From Elmis aenea (taxonomy: Eukaryota; Arthropoda; Insecta; Coleoptera; Elmidae), in contig OX393576.1 of assembly GCA_947652605.1 (NCBI GenBank), forward strand, positions 57,450,966 through 57,514,965: DNA of 64,000 nucleotides, in the 5' to 3' direction. Position numbers and translations under genes: made by a program. Position 1 is the stretch's first letter, and every line of letters begins with the position of its first letter. The notes under the pieces are model-generated. The model worked only from the letters and a program-made list of their open reading frames with translations, did not search any database and was not told the origin of the DNA. Positions 33,902 to 45,052 of this stretch are shown piece by piece.

Positions 33902-34679
33902 AACCTAAAACCTGCAAATTTGCGTAACCCTTTTTAAACAAATTTAACCTGCGATTTTTGTGTTTATAAAAGTTGTTTGCATAATTTCTTTTACATTATA
34001 AGTATCCCTAAACTATTTTTAAAATACTGTACGGTGTATTTAGAAAAATGCTTGGACAAATGTAAATGTAAAATAGTTATGTCCATTTGCGTAAATCGCG
34101 TTTTGATGCAACATTAAATAAAGCAAAATTTACTACTCTCTATACAAGTTCATCGAGTTTCGGTGAATTTCAAGTTGGTGAGCTGTTAATTTTTTTTCCC
34201 AACTTCTAATGAACTAAAGAACTGTTTTATTTTTTATTAATCAAATGATAGTTAATGACATTATGTGACCAACAATAATTTGTATTACACCTTTAACTAA
34301 TAAATCATAATTACCATCAGTTGGTAAGTTGTGGAAACATTTTATTTTTCTTTTATTTTATTTTTCTTTTAACCAATGAATGATACCCACATATAGACAA
34401 CAGTGAAAAAAAACATTACTCACTCTAATATGTTGTAACAGTTCAATAAGAACTTTGTACTTTATTTTTAGTTACTTTTTTTTTTTTTTTTTTATTTAAC
34501 CTTTGTTTTTGTAAGCTCGTGGTCGTCTGTTGTTTTGGTTGGGCCCATGAAGTTGTTGGCTCGTAGTTCACCAGACACTAGATGGGTTTAAAATAGCAAT
34601 AAATAAAACACTAAAGATTTTTAATCGTTTATTTACTGCTATTATTTGCAAGCATTATTATATCTCTACAACCTCGATA
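33902..34679. other. AT-rich DNA with simple repeats
   Basis: Contains a TTTTATTTTTC tandem near 34340-34370 and a T-run near 34475-34492. TTTGGTTGGGCCCATGAAG near 34535 is GC-richer and could border the following block. No gene was recognised. Confidence 0.4.
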
Positions 34680-34833
34680 GTTGGTTTTATTGTTGTGATT
34701 TGACGGAGTGTAATTGCTCCGTTGCATTAATAATAATATCATTAAGTACAGTCTTCAGTTGGTTTGTAGTTGTTATTGAACGAAGTGTAATTGCTCCGTT
34801 GCATTAACAATAATATCGTTCAGGTACAGTCAA
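34680..34833. repeat. Two tandem 77-bp units with ACGGAG/CTCCGT hairpins
   Basis: The units 34680-34757 and 34758-34833 share GTTGGTTT at the start, GTGTAATTGCTCCGTTGC in the middle and GTACAGTC near the end. Each has a hairpin: ACGGAG with CTCCGT in unit 1, and ACGAAG with CTCCGT (one mismatch) in unit 2. They directly precede the AGCGA hairpins. Confidence 0.75.
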
Positions 34834-34852
34834 TAATTTTGAGTCGTGAAAC

Positions 34853-35018
34853 TTTCAGCTCCCAGCGAGAGATTCGCCGGAAAAAAACTAGTACCGAAAA
34901 TGTTAGTAAAAAAAGATCGCACAGTGCAGCTCTCAGCGATTACTCGCTAAGAAGACCCGCGTGTCAATGAAATTTGATGGGCTTCAGCTCCCAGCGCAAA
35001 ACGCTAGGAAAAAAGCTC
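34853..35018. repeat. Three AGCGA-loop-TCGC hairpins, second locus
   Basis: Each hairpin follows the word CAGCTC(C/T)C. Inner stems: GCGA/TCGC at 34865-34877, AGCGA/TCGCT at 34935-34948, and AGCG/CGCT at 34993-35005. The third has a clear outer stem (GGGCTT with AAGCTC). The core matches the four-hairpin array at 6619-6873. Together with the tandem units upstream, this may be an LTR or leader of a related element. Confidence 0.6.
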
Positions 35019-35919
35019 AAGAAAATGACAAGTAAACTTTGTACGTATAGGAAAACAAGTCTAGCTCTTCGTGACGAACCCAAGAAATACTTGTAGTCGA
35101 AAAAATAACCTTTTACTTTCCCGAATTTAGTCTTTTATACACTTCTCCAAATTTCTCCCTGCATTTTAAAAAATCTGTGCATCACCCTGCATGAAATAAG
35201 CGTTTATTTTAATTTTTATTTCGTATTTGATACAAACTCAAAGCAAATTATGACGGATGCAGGATAGTAGATTTACTTGTTCGTGATTCGTTATTTACAT
35301 TCCCTCTAATTGAATTTAGTTTGGATATTAGTAAACCTTTTTATCCCTACCTTAAAACAGTGACAGGCAATCTATTTTTCACACCTAGGAGTATATTTAT
35401 TAGATTTAAATAGTTTAAACTATAATTCATTGATTATCTTATTTTAAATAAGTATTATTCAATTTATCACATTCGATTAATTGAATATTTTGAGTTATAA
35501 AATAAACGGCAAACCCCTGAAATTATCTATAACGGGAAATATTTTACTATTACTTGCAACTTTGTTGCACTAACCGATATATCTGCGGTCCAGATGGTTT
35601 TCAGTTCCGACGTACCCATGACTGCATAATCTTTACGACCTGCTATTTAACATATTCTATCTTCCACCCAATACACTTGCACTTTTGCTTATTTAACACA
35701 TATTTAAGATTTCAGAAGATGCACCTGACAAACTAGAGCGCGCCAAACCGTCGCCTTGCCACGCAAACTGACTATTAACAAAAATTCCCCTTTGATTTAA
35801 TTTACCCTTTAAATATCATTAATAAATACTCGGTACTCCATTCATACAATTTCAATATGAAATATTTTATACTTAAAAGGAGTTGTAATTTTCTAGGAAA
35901 CTGTTTACAATTTCTCTTG
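35019..35919. other. AT-rich DNA, nothing recognised
   Basis: No gene recognised. The 60-codon frame at 35554-35736 has no family resemblance. Confidence 0.4.
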
Positions 35920-36001
35920 GAATTACTAATGAGCACCGGATTTAGCAACTTTGCCAAACTGAAAGCGGTACTCTACCTAATATAAAAGCGAGATGCCCAT
36001 A
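35920..36001. repeat. Truncated right arm of a foldback-family element
   Basis: AATGAGCACCGGATTTAGC followed by AACTTTGCCAAACTGAAAGC and GCGAGATGCCCAT parallels the right arm of the 50481-51889 foldback (ATGAGCATTAAATTTAGC, AACTTTGCCAGCTCTAAAC, CCGAGATCCCCAT). The rest of this copy is missing. Confidence 0.55.
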
Positions 36002-36354
36002 TACAGCGTCATTCAAAAAGTCGCGACAAATGGAAAGGTTTAGATTTTTTAAAAAAGTTTATTCTTCAAATATAAAAGTTGGAATTTGACCCTCAAAATT
36101 TAAATTTAGCCTTATTTTAGGATTCTGAATTACTTTTTTTTATAAATTTTTTTCGATACTCTTAAAATGGGGCACTTTGCTCTCGCGAATATTTTAAAAA
36201 TCGCCAAAATCTAGTATCCTAACATTTATTGATTTTTTTAATCTTAAAATTAGTTTTAGGCCATGTATCAACTTTTACCAAGAATAACAATGTCTGAGAA
36301 ATACATAATAATGTTTTTTTTCCATTTGTTACGGTGTTTTTGAATGACACTGTA
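36002..36354. mobile_element. Short TIR element TACAGCGTCATTC
   Basis: Left end TACAGCGTCATTCAAAAA (continuing to ACAAATGGAAA) and right end TTTTTGAATGACACTGTA (preceded by TTTCCATTTGTTAC) give an inverted repeat of about 36 bp with a few mismatches. The terminus is a variant of the window-wide TACAGGGTG. No coding capacity. Confidence 0.8.
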
Positions 36355-37642
36355 CCTATAAACTTTTATTTCGAACACCCGGCATCTAAAATGAAAATTA
36401 AGCTTAACAGAACAATTTTTAAATTTATAAACAAAATGAAAATTGCTATTAGTTTTGATACCATTTTACTAAGTTTAGGGTGAAATGTGCTGATGTGTGT
36501 TCTAACTAATTAAAATCTGAGCACAAAATTGTTACATTTCCTAACTAAACCAAACTAACTGCAGATTATTAATACACAATATACAAGGATAATTATATTA
36601 TAGGTTACGTACTGTCAGAAATACAGAAAGGCGGAGTGTACGTGTTATTCAACCGAAATATATTACGTTAACTTTGTTTCACCTCTTTGTTTTGATTAAA
36701 ACTTCAAAATGGGGTATTTCCTAATTAAATGCGCACCATTCCATCGCGACTGCGGTATAACATTATTAATGAATACTGTTTGTCATTTGTTCATTTATGG
36801 ATAAGAGAGGCGGAGCATGAAAGAAAATAAACTGTAGCGTTTCGGAATCAGCGACTCTCTTACGAAACTTAAATTAATTAAATTTTTTGAACAGTATAAC
36901 ACACACAAACTTCGCCGTTATTAAAATGAAATATCGTTTAGGAGATATCATCTAAAGTAAATATAAAACAGAAATTGTATGTACTGTTGGGTCACGTAAC
37001 AAATTTTGCCAAGTAAATGGCGTATAAATCACGTACAAAAAGTTCATAAATATTGCATAGAAAAATAAAAATAAGCTACTTTGTTTTAATTTAAAATTAA
37101 ACAGTTTCTGAAAAATAATTACGTCTTTTCTCCATATATAAAGAAAATAAAAACAATAAAAACATACTTTGATTGATATTATAGGTACCTACCTTAATTA
37201 AAGTTCAAACAAATTTAATTCTGTAGTGTGGTTAAAAATAAATCTACCCTTTAATTAATTTGCTTATAAAACAAAAGATTTAAAACAGAAACTCTACAAA
37301 GGTTGTAAAGGTAAATTAGATTGTTTCAAGACTCCTACAAAATAATTAATGTAACAAAGCGTATACTAAATAACACAAATTGTAAGTTCATGATAAAAGG
37401 GCAGTGTGTTACATACTTTTGAAGTGAACTGGGCGTTAAGACACAGGTAATTAAGAACAGTATTTGAAAAATCGGAGAATAAAGCCAAAGAATTCAGGTT
37501 AGAAAGAAATGAGCAAAAAAATAATGAAATGGGGATAAAAAGATGTAAATGAAATAGGAATTAAGACTCCATGCACAACCGGAGAGATATATAAATTTAA
37601 AATACTTACCGGTTTTGAATACCTTAGGGGGCTCTTTATAAG
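36355..37642. other. Intron DNA, nothing recognised
   Basis: AT-rich sequence without recognisable genes or repeats. Confidence 0.45.
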
Positions 37643-38660
37643 TACAGGGTGGTTCAAATTCGATGGGATTGCATGGTTATCTCGTTTAATATTTGAGATA
37701 AACGGTTAAATTAGCAAAAATGTGCAGTTTTTGAGACAAACTTAGAACCGTTTTCAGAGATATTTTATCATTTCCGGTTTTTGAGTTATTGAATAAAAAG
37801 TGTTTTTTGTTATATTAAATGGTTCATATCTTCATTATTGTTGTTAATATCTAAAATGTTTATAAAGATTATTTTTAGATATTTTTGTGTTTAATTCGAT
37901 TATGCTAAAACAAAAAATTTTCGCTCGCCGTTAAAAAGTTATGACACAAACTTACCTTTTTTTAAATGGGAGCGATAGTTGGCTATGACCTAGGTATATA
38001 AATTCCTTAATTTTTTCTCATTTAAAATATATAAAGGTTGATGTATTTATTTTTAATAATGCGCAAGTTACGAAGGTTTTATGTTTTCTTTTTTAAGAAA
38101 AACAGGCTGTAAAAAAAACAAGAGGTAACAACTTTTAAAACGCATGTTACAAGGGTTTAAGATAAACATTGTAAATATTTGGACATAAGATAACAACAAC
38201 ATAGTTGGAATCAGCAGTTAGGTAGTATATTGCTGTTTATCTTAAGTTCAAAAATTTTCGATGTTTATCTCAACAACAAATTTAAAAACCTTGGTAACTT
38301 GTACCACATGAGTTTTAAAAGGTTTTACACGTTGTTTTTGTTTTTGTTTTCACAGCCTACTATGATTTTCTTTAAAAAAAAAAAACTAAAAAACCTTCGT
38401 AACTTGCGTATTATTGAAAATAAATACGTTAACCCTTATAATATATTAGGAGTAAGAATAAAATACGGAATTTAAATAGGTCATAGTCAACTTTCGCTCC
38501 CATTTATAAAAGGTAACTTTGTGTCATAACTTTTTAACGGCGAGCGTAAAAATTTTTTTTTTTTAGTATAATCGAATTTTACATAAAAATATCTAAAAAT
38601 GATTTTTGTAACTTTTTTCGCTATTTACAACAAACAATAACGGAGATTTGAACAGTATGG
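37643..38660. mobile_element. Foldback element, right terminus lost
   Basis: Starts TACAGGGTGGTTCAAATTCG with the subterminal boxes GGTTATCTCGTTTAATATTT and AAATTAGCAAAAATG. From about 37815 the left arm pairs with the right arm: TTTTCGCTCGCCGTTAAAAA (37918) against TTTTTAACGGCGAGCG (38531), and AATGGGAGCGATAGTTGGC against TCAACTTTCGCTCCCATTT. The inverse of the first 170 bp is not present beyond 38660, so the right end has been deleted. The open frame at 38230-38475 lies within the palindrome. Confidence 0.85.
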
Positions 38661-39417
38661 AATGCTATTTTGTAGAAATGAAAACTTGAAAAATTATTTG
38701 TAATATCAAGGATGTAGGTATATTAAAGTTTTTTGTAGTAATATTGGTTAAATAAGGTTAAAATTCCGCGACGTATTTTTTAGGAGTCAAGAAAATATTA
38801 CAAGTTACTTTTACTGTTTCAATAAAGGCTTTTAAAATTTATTGCTATTTTATTTGCATAAAATTAGCAGACACAAAATTTATTATTTGCTGAAACTGTT
38901 CAAATGAAAGCATTTAATCTTCTTACCTGAATCACCTTACCACAGTCACAAAGTCTTTAATTAAAATCGTATCTTGAACGTTGGCTTGAAAATCAATAAA
39001 CGACAAAAAGAAAATAAGCTACCTAATTGAACGACATTTTGTATTTGTTGCTCTGATAAGTCTAGAAACGAATGAAAGCCTTAGGCAAAAAATGTAAGGT
39101 TGTCTAACATAAATAACTGAAGTTGAATTTTACACTTTCTCTTGAATTTATTAATTATCATAGACAAGTAATAGCTTTTTATGTACCAATGCGGTAAAGT
39201 TCGACTTTTTATCACTCGGGTGGTTATTTGCCTTGACTCAGTAAAAATAATTATTTCAACCGCTTTTGGGTACTTATTGAGCTAGTTTAGGGACGATTGC
39301 AGAAAAAACAAATTATAAACATTGCCTATAAATATTTTGAGCGTTATGTATCTATTACATTCAATTTGCCAACAAAAAAATTTGAAAATCTTTAAATTTT
39401 TCAGTTTTATACAAATA
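38661..39417. other. Intron DNA, nothing recognised
   Basis: No gene or repeat recognised. Confidence 0.45.
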
Positions 39418-41324
39418 TACACAGTGTTTGTAATTCAAGTTTAAGCATGGGGATTTCGATTATTTTCACAGTGGAGTATTGCTTAGCAAAGTTGCTTAAT
39501 TCGGTGTTTATTTAGAATTCCAAGAGATATTGGAAATAATTAAAACAGTCTCCAAGAAAATTAGGACAATCCGGAAAATACGATTTTTAAAAATTGCCTA
39601 TACTTAAATCTTTTGATTAAAGAATATTTCAAAGGTGTAAAAACATTGTCTAAGCAGGTTTTTAAGTCGAATTAAATGGTAATGACTAATATTTCCTTGA
39701 TCAATTCGCTTTTGTTTTGTGGCAACCAACTTAATTTTCTCTTATAAGCGCAATTTTGCCATTTGCATATTTAAATAATTTTTTTAAAATCATTGATGTA
39801 TCACACATGGTATTTTATCTCTCCATTTATTGCAAATTTGTAAAATTGCGATCTGGACAAGCACGATAATTCATGTAGGTCGGTCGTTCTGTTTATCTTG
39901 TTTCCATGACAATCAATCAACAAACTAAAAATTTTTAAAATAGTCATTATAATAAATTCGTATAAATCGGGAAATTCCTCAAAAAACAATAGAGTAGGTT
40001 TTGGACCTTAAGAAACGTTTGCAGTTATGCATTACTGAAAAAGGTCTTTTATCGGAACATCTTTTCAACTTGTCTTACAAGTGGAATTCCTATTCAGTGA
40101 TTTAAAAAAAAAGCATTTCGCTTTTCTCTTCATTGTTATTATTTTATTTATACGAATTTACTTAAGGGCGATTGTCAAAAATCGTTTTTTGCAATTTTTT
40201 TCGTATATCACCTATGATATATTCAATTTCTTTTCGGATTATTAACGAGCATGGTATTCAGCAACTTATCCAAACTTAAAGCTAAAATCTAAATATTATA
40301 ATAAGCAGGGACTGAGAACGGAACGAAAACGAAAACGTTAAACGAAATTAACCGAAATTTTTTTAAGAACGAAAACGAAACCGAAAACGAAATTATTATT
40401 TTTCGTTCAAGTACGAAAACGAAATAAATATTTTCCAAAACCGGTTTTAACCGGTTTTAGCCGGTTTTGTCGCTATTTCAATTTTATTTGTTAAACACAA
40501 ACGCGAATTTACCTTCTGTGCTGGGAAGACTCCACGAGGCAGTAAAAAATCTCACTTGAAATAAGTGAGCTTCACTTTTCTCCATATATTTACGTGAATA
40601 TGATGTATTAACAACTTTATTGTTTATACTTGCAATTTCGTGTAACACAATTAACGGTACAGATATTCTTTATTTCTAATTTGTATTTTAGATCATCAAT
40701 ATAGAATATACACTTGATTGGATATACTCGTAAGTAATCAATGTGTATGTTTTATTTGCGTTTAGACATAATAATAGTAAAATTTATTCTTACTTCGAAA
40801 AGGACTAATGTAAACGATTTATTGGAAGATGTGTAGCTAGTAAGATTTAACGGAATGTGAAAATTTTTAGTACTAAAACAAATTTAAAACAGCACTTGCT
40901 ATATTTACTATTTTTAGATAAAAATCGTGTGTCTAATTTAACCTAACCACGTTGTGTTTTTGCACCTTACGGGTGGTAAACTTAATAAAATTGTTAAATG
41001 TTAATGTGTTTAACGATTTCGTAAATTTAATATGGCGATGGTTCGCCAGTCTAAAATATACTGTCCGTGAGCATCAAACCCATAGTCATCTTTTATATTT
41101 TAGTTGAGACGCAAATATAGTTATCGTATTTATAGAGGGTTGTGCTGACTAGAAAAAAAATTGATTTTTTGACGACAAAAAAAATATTGTAATACCGGTT
41201 TTAACCGTTATTATTTCGGTTCACGAAAACAAAAAAAAGAATTTTTTCGGTTAGAACGAAAATAACGAAAACGATATATTTTGTTTTCGTTCCGAACAGA
41301 AACTTGAATTTCAAACACTCTGTA
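39418..41324. mobile_element. Foldback-family element carrying a hAT insertion
   Basis: Left end TACACAGTGTTTGTAATTCAAG and right end inverse TACAGAGTGTTTGAAATTCAAG are matching termini (shown as variants of the family end). Subterminal GCATGGGGATTTCG and AGCAAAGTTGCTTAATTCGG have inverse counterparts near 40255-40280 (GAGCATGGTATTCAGCAACTT). A hAT element occupies 40306-41303, just inside the right end. The 62-codon frame at 39801 is not a known protein. Confidence 0.7.
40306..41303. mobile_element. hAT element copy 2, right end deleted
   Basis: CAGGGACTGAGAACGGAACG at the left is followed by a body very similar to 24976-26152, with small indels and one internal deletion of roughly 170 bp (near 40863). 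The final 40 bp, including CTTTTTCGTTTTTAGTCCCTG, is missing. The sequence goes straight from CCGAACAGAAAC into the foldback's terminus, so no target duplication can be seen. Confidence 0.88.
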
Positions 41325-42763
41325 TACTGTATAGGCTTGCAGTTTACTCTAGTAGAGTACTGTAATCAAGAGAATCTTTTACAATCTATAACAAAACGTA
41401 GGTTGATTTAACCATAAAAGAAGATGCACTGCTATATTCTGCAAAAAAGAAAAAATTCTGAGTATATCTAACAACATGGAAAATCACGATTTTAGCATGG
41501 ATTTGGTTTTAAATCATCAAAAAAAGTTTTTAAAATAGAGGTTATCAGACCTAAATACATTTGTTACGTGTTTTCTAAATTATTATTTAAAACTCTGTCG
41601 ACGCAGACATCTATCGTAGTGCTAAAATATGGAAATTTTGTTTATAGTTTATCAAGATTATAGCAGTGCAAAAACTAAATGCGTGCCTAATTATATTTAT
41701 TTTATTTTCCGCCAGACGTCTTTTTTATCAAGTTTACTGCCCAAAATAAAATCATAACGATTACACCGTGCCCGTCGAGCAATTATCCAAAATAAATAAA
41801 TTCCGTATACATTAAACGAGATATTCAATCAATTTATGTTATCCGACCCATTTTTTGCGCTAATTATCAGGTTTTGTTTATTTTTCGTGATTTGCGCTAT
41901 CAGATTTCACGCTTAAGTAATTTATTTTGATCCTGTTTTTTGCACATTGTTTAGATTGTACACAATTTTTAATTAACATGCTTTTTTGTAGTCATACGCA
42001 TTTTAATTTTCAAACTTATACACGATCTTCAGTTATGCCCGTCACAAATAGGATCGCCCATTTTAAGAACTGCTTTTTATAATAAAAATTTGGATAACAT
42101 TGGATATAATGATATTAGTTTTAAAATAGTATACTAGGGTTAATTGCAACTAGTTATTATATATTTTTTTTTTTATTTAATGACTATTTATAGTAGTTGA
42201 ACATAAAACAACGATAATTTGTTTTGTCACAGTTAGGCAGTTAGTCCTGCTATTAATATGATAACTTAATAAGTTGTTATAATATTTTAAGCCTGTGAAA
42301 CAGCTTTCCAACATAAATATTATTTGTTGGAGTTTTTACTTAACCGCATAAAGGTACCACAACATTCCACACACAACATGGCACACTTAATAAAAAAAAT
42401 AGTTTTTAACCTAAAACTATTTTAGGTCAGAACAATGAACGGAAATGGTGGAGTTGCATTCTTTTCCTCTTTTCAAAGATGTAAACACATACATTGCGTT
42501 CTATTTGAAATAACAATGTTAGGATTATTTCTGGCGCAACCGGAAGTGTTATAGTAATATACAAATGTTTAAATAACTCGTTTTTTTTTTACAAATATCA
42601 TATGTCCAATATTTTATTTACTTAAATACGAAACCAAAGAAAAACAAGGGGGTGTACCAGACTCAGTTACACTTGGTACCTACCTATATCTTTTCGCCTT
42701 TTGCTTAATAACGATAAAAAATTTAATGAAGGTTTTAAAATGTCGAAACCTTAACAAACATAA
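41325..42763. other. Intron DNA, nothing recognised
   Basis: No gene or repeat recognised over this stretch. Confidence 0.45.
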
Positions 42764-42903
42764 TGGTGCCTGTACACCTGAGAGTAAAGTACTCTCGAGA
42801 GTAGCGTCGCCAAGGATACAGCCAATCGCGAGTTACTCTCAGGGGCTGTATCCTTGGCGACGCTACTCTCGAGAGTACTTCACTCTCAGGTGTACAGGCA
42901 CCA
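42764..42903. mobile_element. 140-bp hairpin MITE, PIF/Harbinger-like
   Basis: The 60-bp arms 42764-42823 and 42844-42903 are inverse complements with one mismatch (TTTACTC against TTCACTC). The loop is 20 bp. Ends are TGGTGCCTGTACACC. TAA occurs on both sides (42761-42763 and 42904-42906), matching the 3-bp TWA target of PIF/Harbinger elements. The two overlapping 66-67-codon open frames on opposite strands arise from the symmetry. 59 of 60 matching arm positions imply recent insertion or gene conversion. Confidence 0.88.
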
Positions 42904-43082
42904 TAATGGGCAAAATGAATAATTTGTAATGTCATGGTAACGTCGGGTAATAGCGTTTTTAGACAGCAAAACTGTCAATCGTGTCGAATACACAACTGAC
43001 ATTTTAAGGTTATGTTTAATATTAACGTTTTGCTTTAAATATTTTAATCGCATTTTTCAACGGTTGTGAGAAAAATGTAATA

Positions 43083-43169
43083 CACAACTCGTGAGCAAAG
43101 TACCTTTTCTCGTTCAACTGCCGTGCAATTGGCATTCTTACGAGAAAAGAAGTACTTTGCTCACTTGTG
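43083..43169. mobile_element. 87-bp hairpin MITE with TA flanks
   Basis: CACAACTCGTGAGCAAAGTAC at the left pairs with GTACTTTGCTCACTTGTG at the right, then CTTTTCTCGT with ACGAGAAAAG and GGCA-type matches toward the centre. TA flanks both sides (43081-43082 and 43170-43171). Confidence 0.75.
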
Positions 43170-43340
43170 TAAATATTTATTTCGCCACTAGATACGAAAA
43201 CAAAGCTTCATGTAGGGTAGAGGCATTGAGAAAATGACAACTTTCATATACCTGAGTAGAAAAAATAGTTATTTATGTATCAAGGCCAAAAAGTGTAACG
43301 TTTTCGGCCGAAAAAGTACGTTTTGGCCGAGGTGCATATT

Positions 43341-43642
43341 ATATTTTTTGTGCGATCGAATTAAAAACAATTTAAATTTTTACTATTTTTCAAAAATATA
43401 GGTTAGATACTACGTGACATTTTGTCACTGAGATGACGGCGTATGCTGTTAGCTTTAATGCAAATTTACTTTTTCGTACGCTGTGGCGGCCGAAAAAGTT
43501 ACTTTTTCGGCCGTTGCTAAGGGTAACGGACGGAAAAGTACTTTTTGGGCCGTTGCTAAGGGTAACGCCGGTAATGCAGTACTTTATGGCTGCTAACGCT
43601 TCCGTCAAACAGCTGTTTCTAGTACGATCGCACAAAAAATAT
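43341..43642. mobile_element. MITE-like element with CGGCCGTTGCTAAGGGTAACG repeats
   Basis: Inverted ends ATATTTTTTGTGCGATCG (43341-43358) and CGATCGCACAAAAAATAT (43625-43642) match exactly over 18 bp. Inside are two direct repeats of GGCCGTTGCTAAGGGTAACG (43511 and 43550) and multiple GGCCGAAAAAGTAC-like motifs in both directions. Similar GGCCGAAAAAGTACG words also occur just outside at 43305-43335, so the element may be larger or compound. Overlapping open frames on both strands follow from the repeats. Confidence 0.65.
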
Positions 43643-44533
43643 TTTAGGTATTTGATCCTTCAGAAATAAAGTAATAAAGTAAAATTTTAAAACAGGATAT
43701 TTAGTTTTGCTCAGATTATTTAACTCTGCGTTTTTACATTTGGCATGGCTTATATTATTTTAATATTAGATTTCAGCTCAGTTCAGCTCAGTGGAACTAT
43801 AATACTATATTGCAATTGCAATTAATTTTGAAATTTATAATGAGATACCTTGAATCACAAGTGCATTAATGTATAATGTATATGTTATATGCAGAAAATT
43901 AATATTATGACGAATTATTCTTGCAAAAGTAATTAGTAAGGTTAACCGTTTGCAATTACGCGACTCACAGGAGCTGACAAAATTTATTATAAACCAAACA
44001 CCATATTGCAGCACAAATTTAATTTGAATCATTCAGGCAGAGAGCTGCTAACGTTTAGTTTTCCTACAGGATGATGCAGATTTAACTCGAAATGAAATGC
44101 TGCAGAACGTTTTAAGAGGCGGTGAAATATATCAGGTCGTCTACGTTACAGCAAGAAAAGTGTTATTTTTTTTTTAGTTCGTTCCCTTAAAAACGTATTT
44201 CATTGCGATTTTATTGAGAAATTCCTAAAACTGCAATCCTATTTCTATTTCTATAGGAAACTGTTCTTGGAAAACTTAAAAGTAATAAATGTAGATAGAA
44301 TCTTAAGCTTAACACCACCTATATATTTCAAGGCAATAAATTGCAACAAATACCTATATGTAAGGGAGGGTTTCCTCCTCAATAAAGTTTTCTTGGAAAT
44401 ATTTTGCTACATATCATGTACGATAAACATCCAGTCTTTTAAGTTTAGACTAAGACAATAGAGCAATAATAAAGTAATAATTTTAATAAGAACGTTACTG
44501 TTATATACTGAATAACAAATAATTGTCGATAAA
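43643..44533. other. Intron DNA, nothing recognised
   Basis: No gene or repeat recognised. Confidence 0.45.
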
Positions 44534-45052
44534 TAGGGTGTCCCAGACAACATTATTTTCAGCATGGGGATCTAACTTATTGTAAGAGATGCAGGTTGCT
44601 TAAATTAAATGAGTTATTCCCAAGTATGAGAGGAGCTACAACCAGTTTTAAAAAGTACAACATTCCTCTTACTTCAGATATTATACCAAAAAAATATGGA
44701 AATGTTGAATTTCTTTTTTCTCTCGTAACTAACATGATCAATATTTTTTAATCCTTTCTTCAGGTACTTTTTTATGAAGAATGTAACTGTTATTTTGGAG
44801 CTATTACCCCTAACAATATTTTTTCTTATGGGCTACGCAAGTTGACTTTGGAACAGATAAATGTGCTTTTTTATCAGATATTACTAGCTATATCAACTTT
44901 TATAAATAAGTCACAAAATCAAGATAAATCGTATTTGGTCTATCATTTATGAAGCTACCTATGAAAAAAATTAAATAACAAAAAACAGCTAATTAAAAGT
45001 CAAATGACGCTTACTGTTTGTATGCGAAATTAATTATTAGAATTTTATAGTA

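Noticed and set aside
42726..42935. Open frames on both strands with almost the same protein
   Set aside because: This is a direct result of the 60-bp perfect palindrome; not coding evidence.
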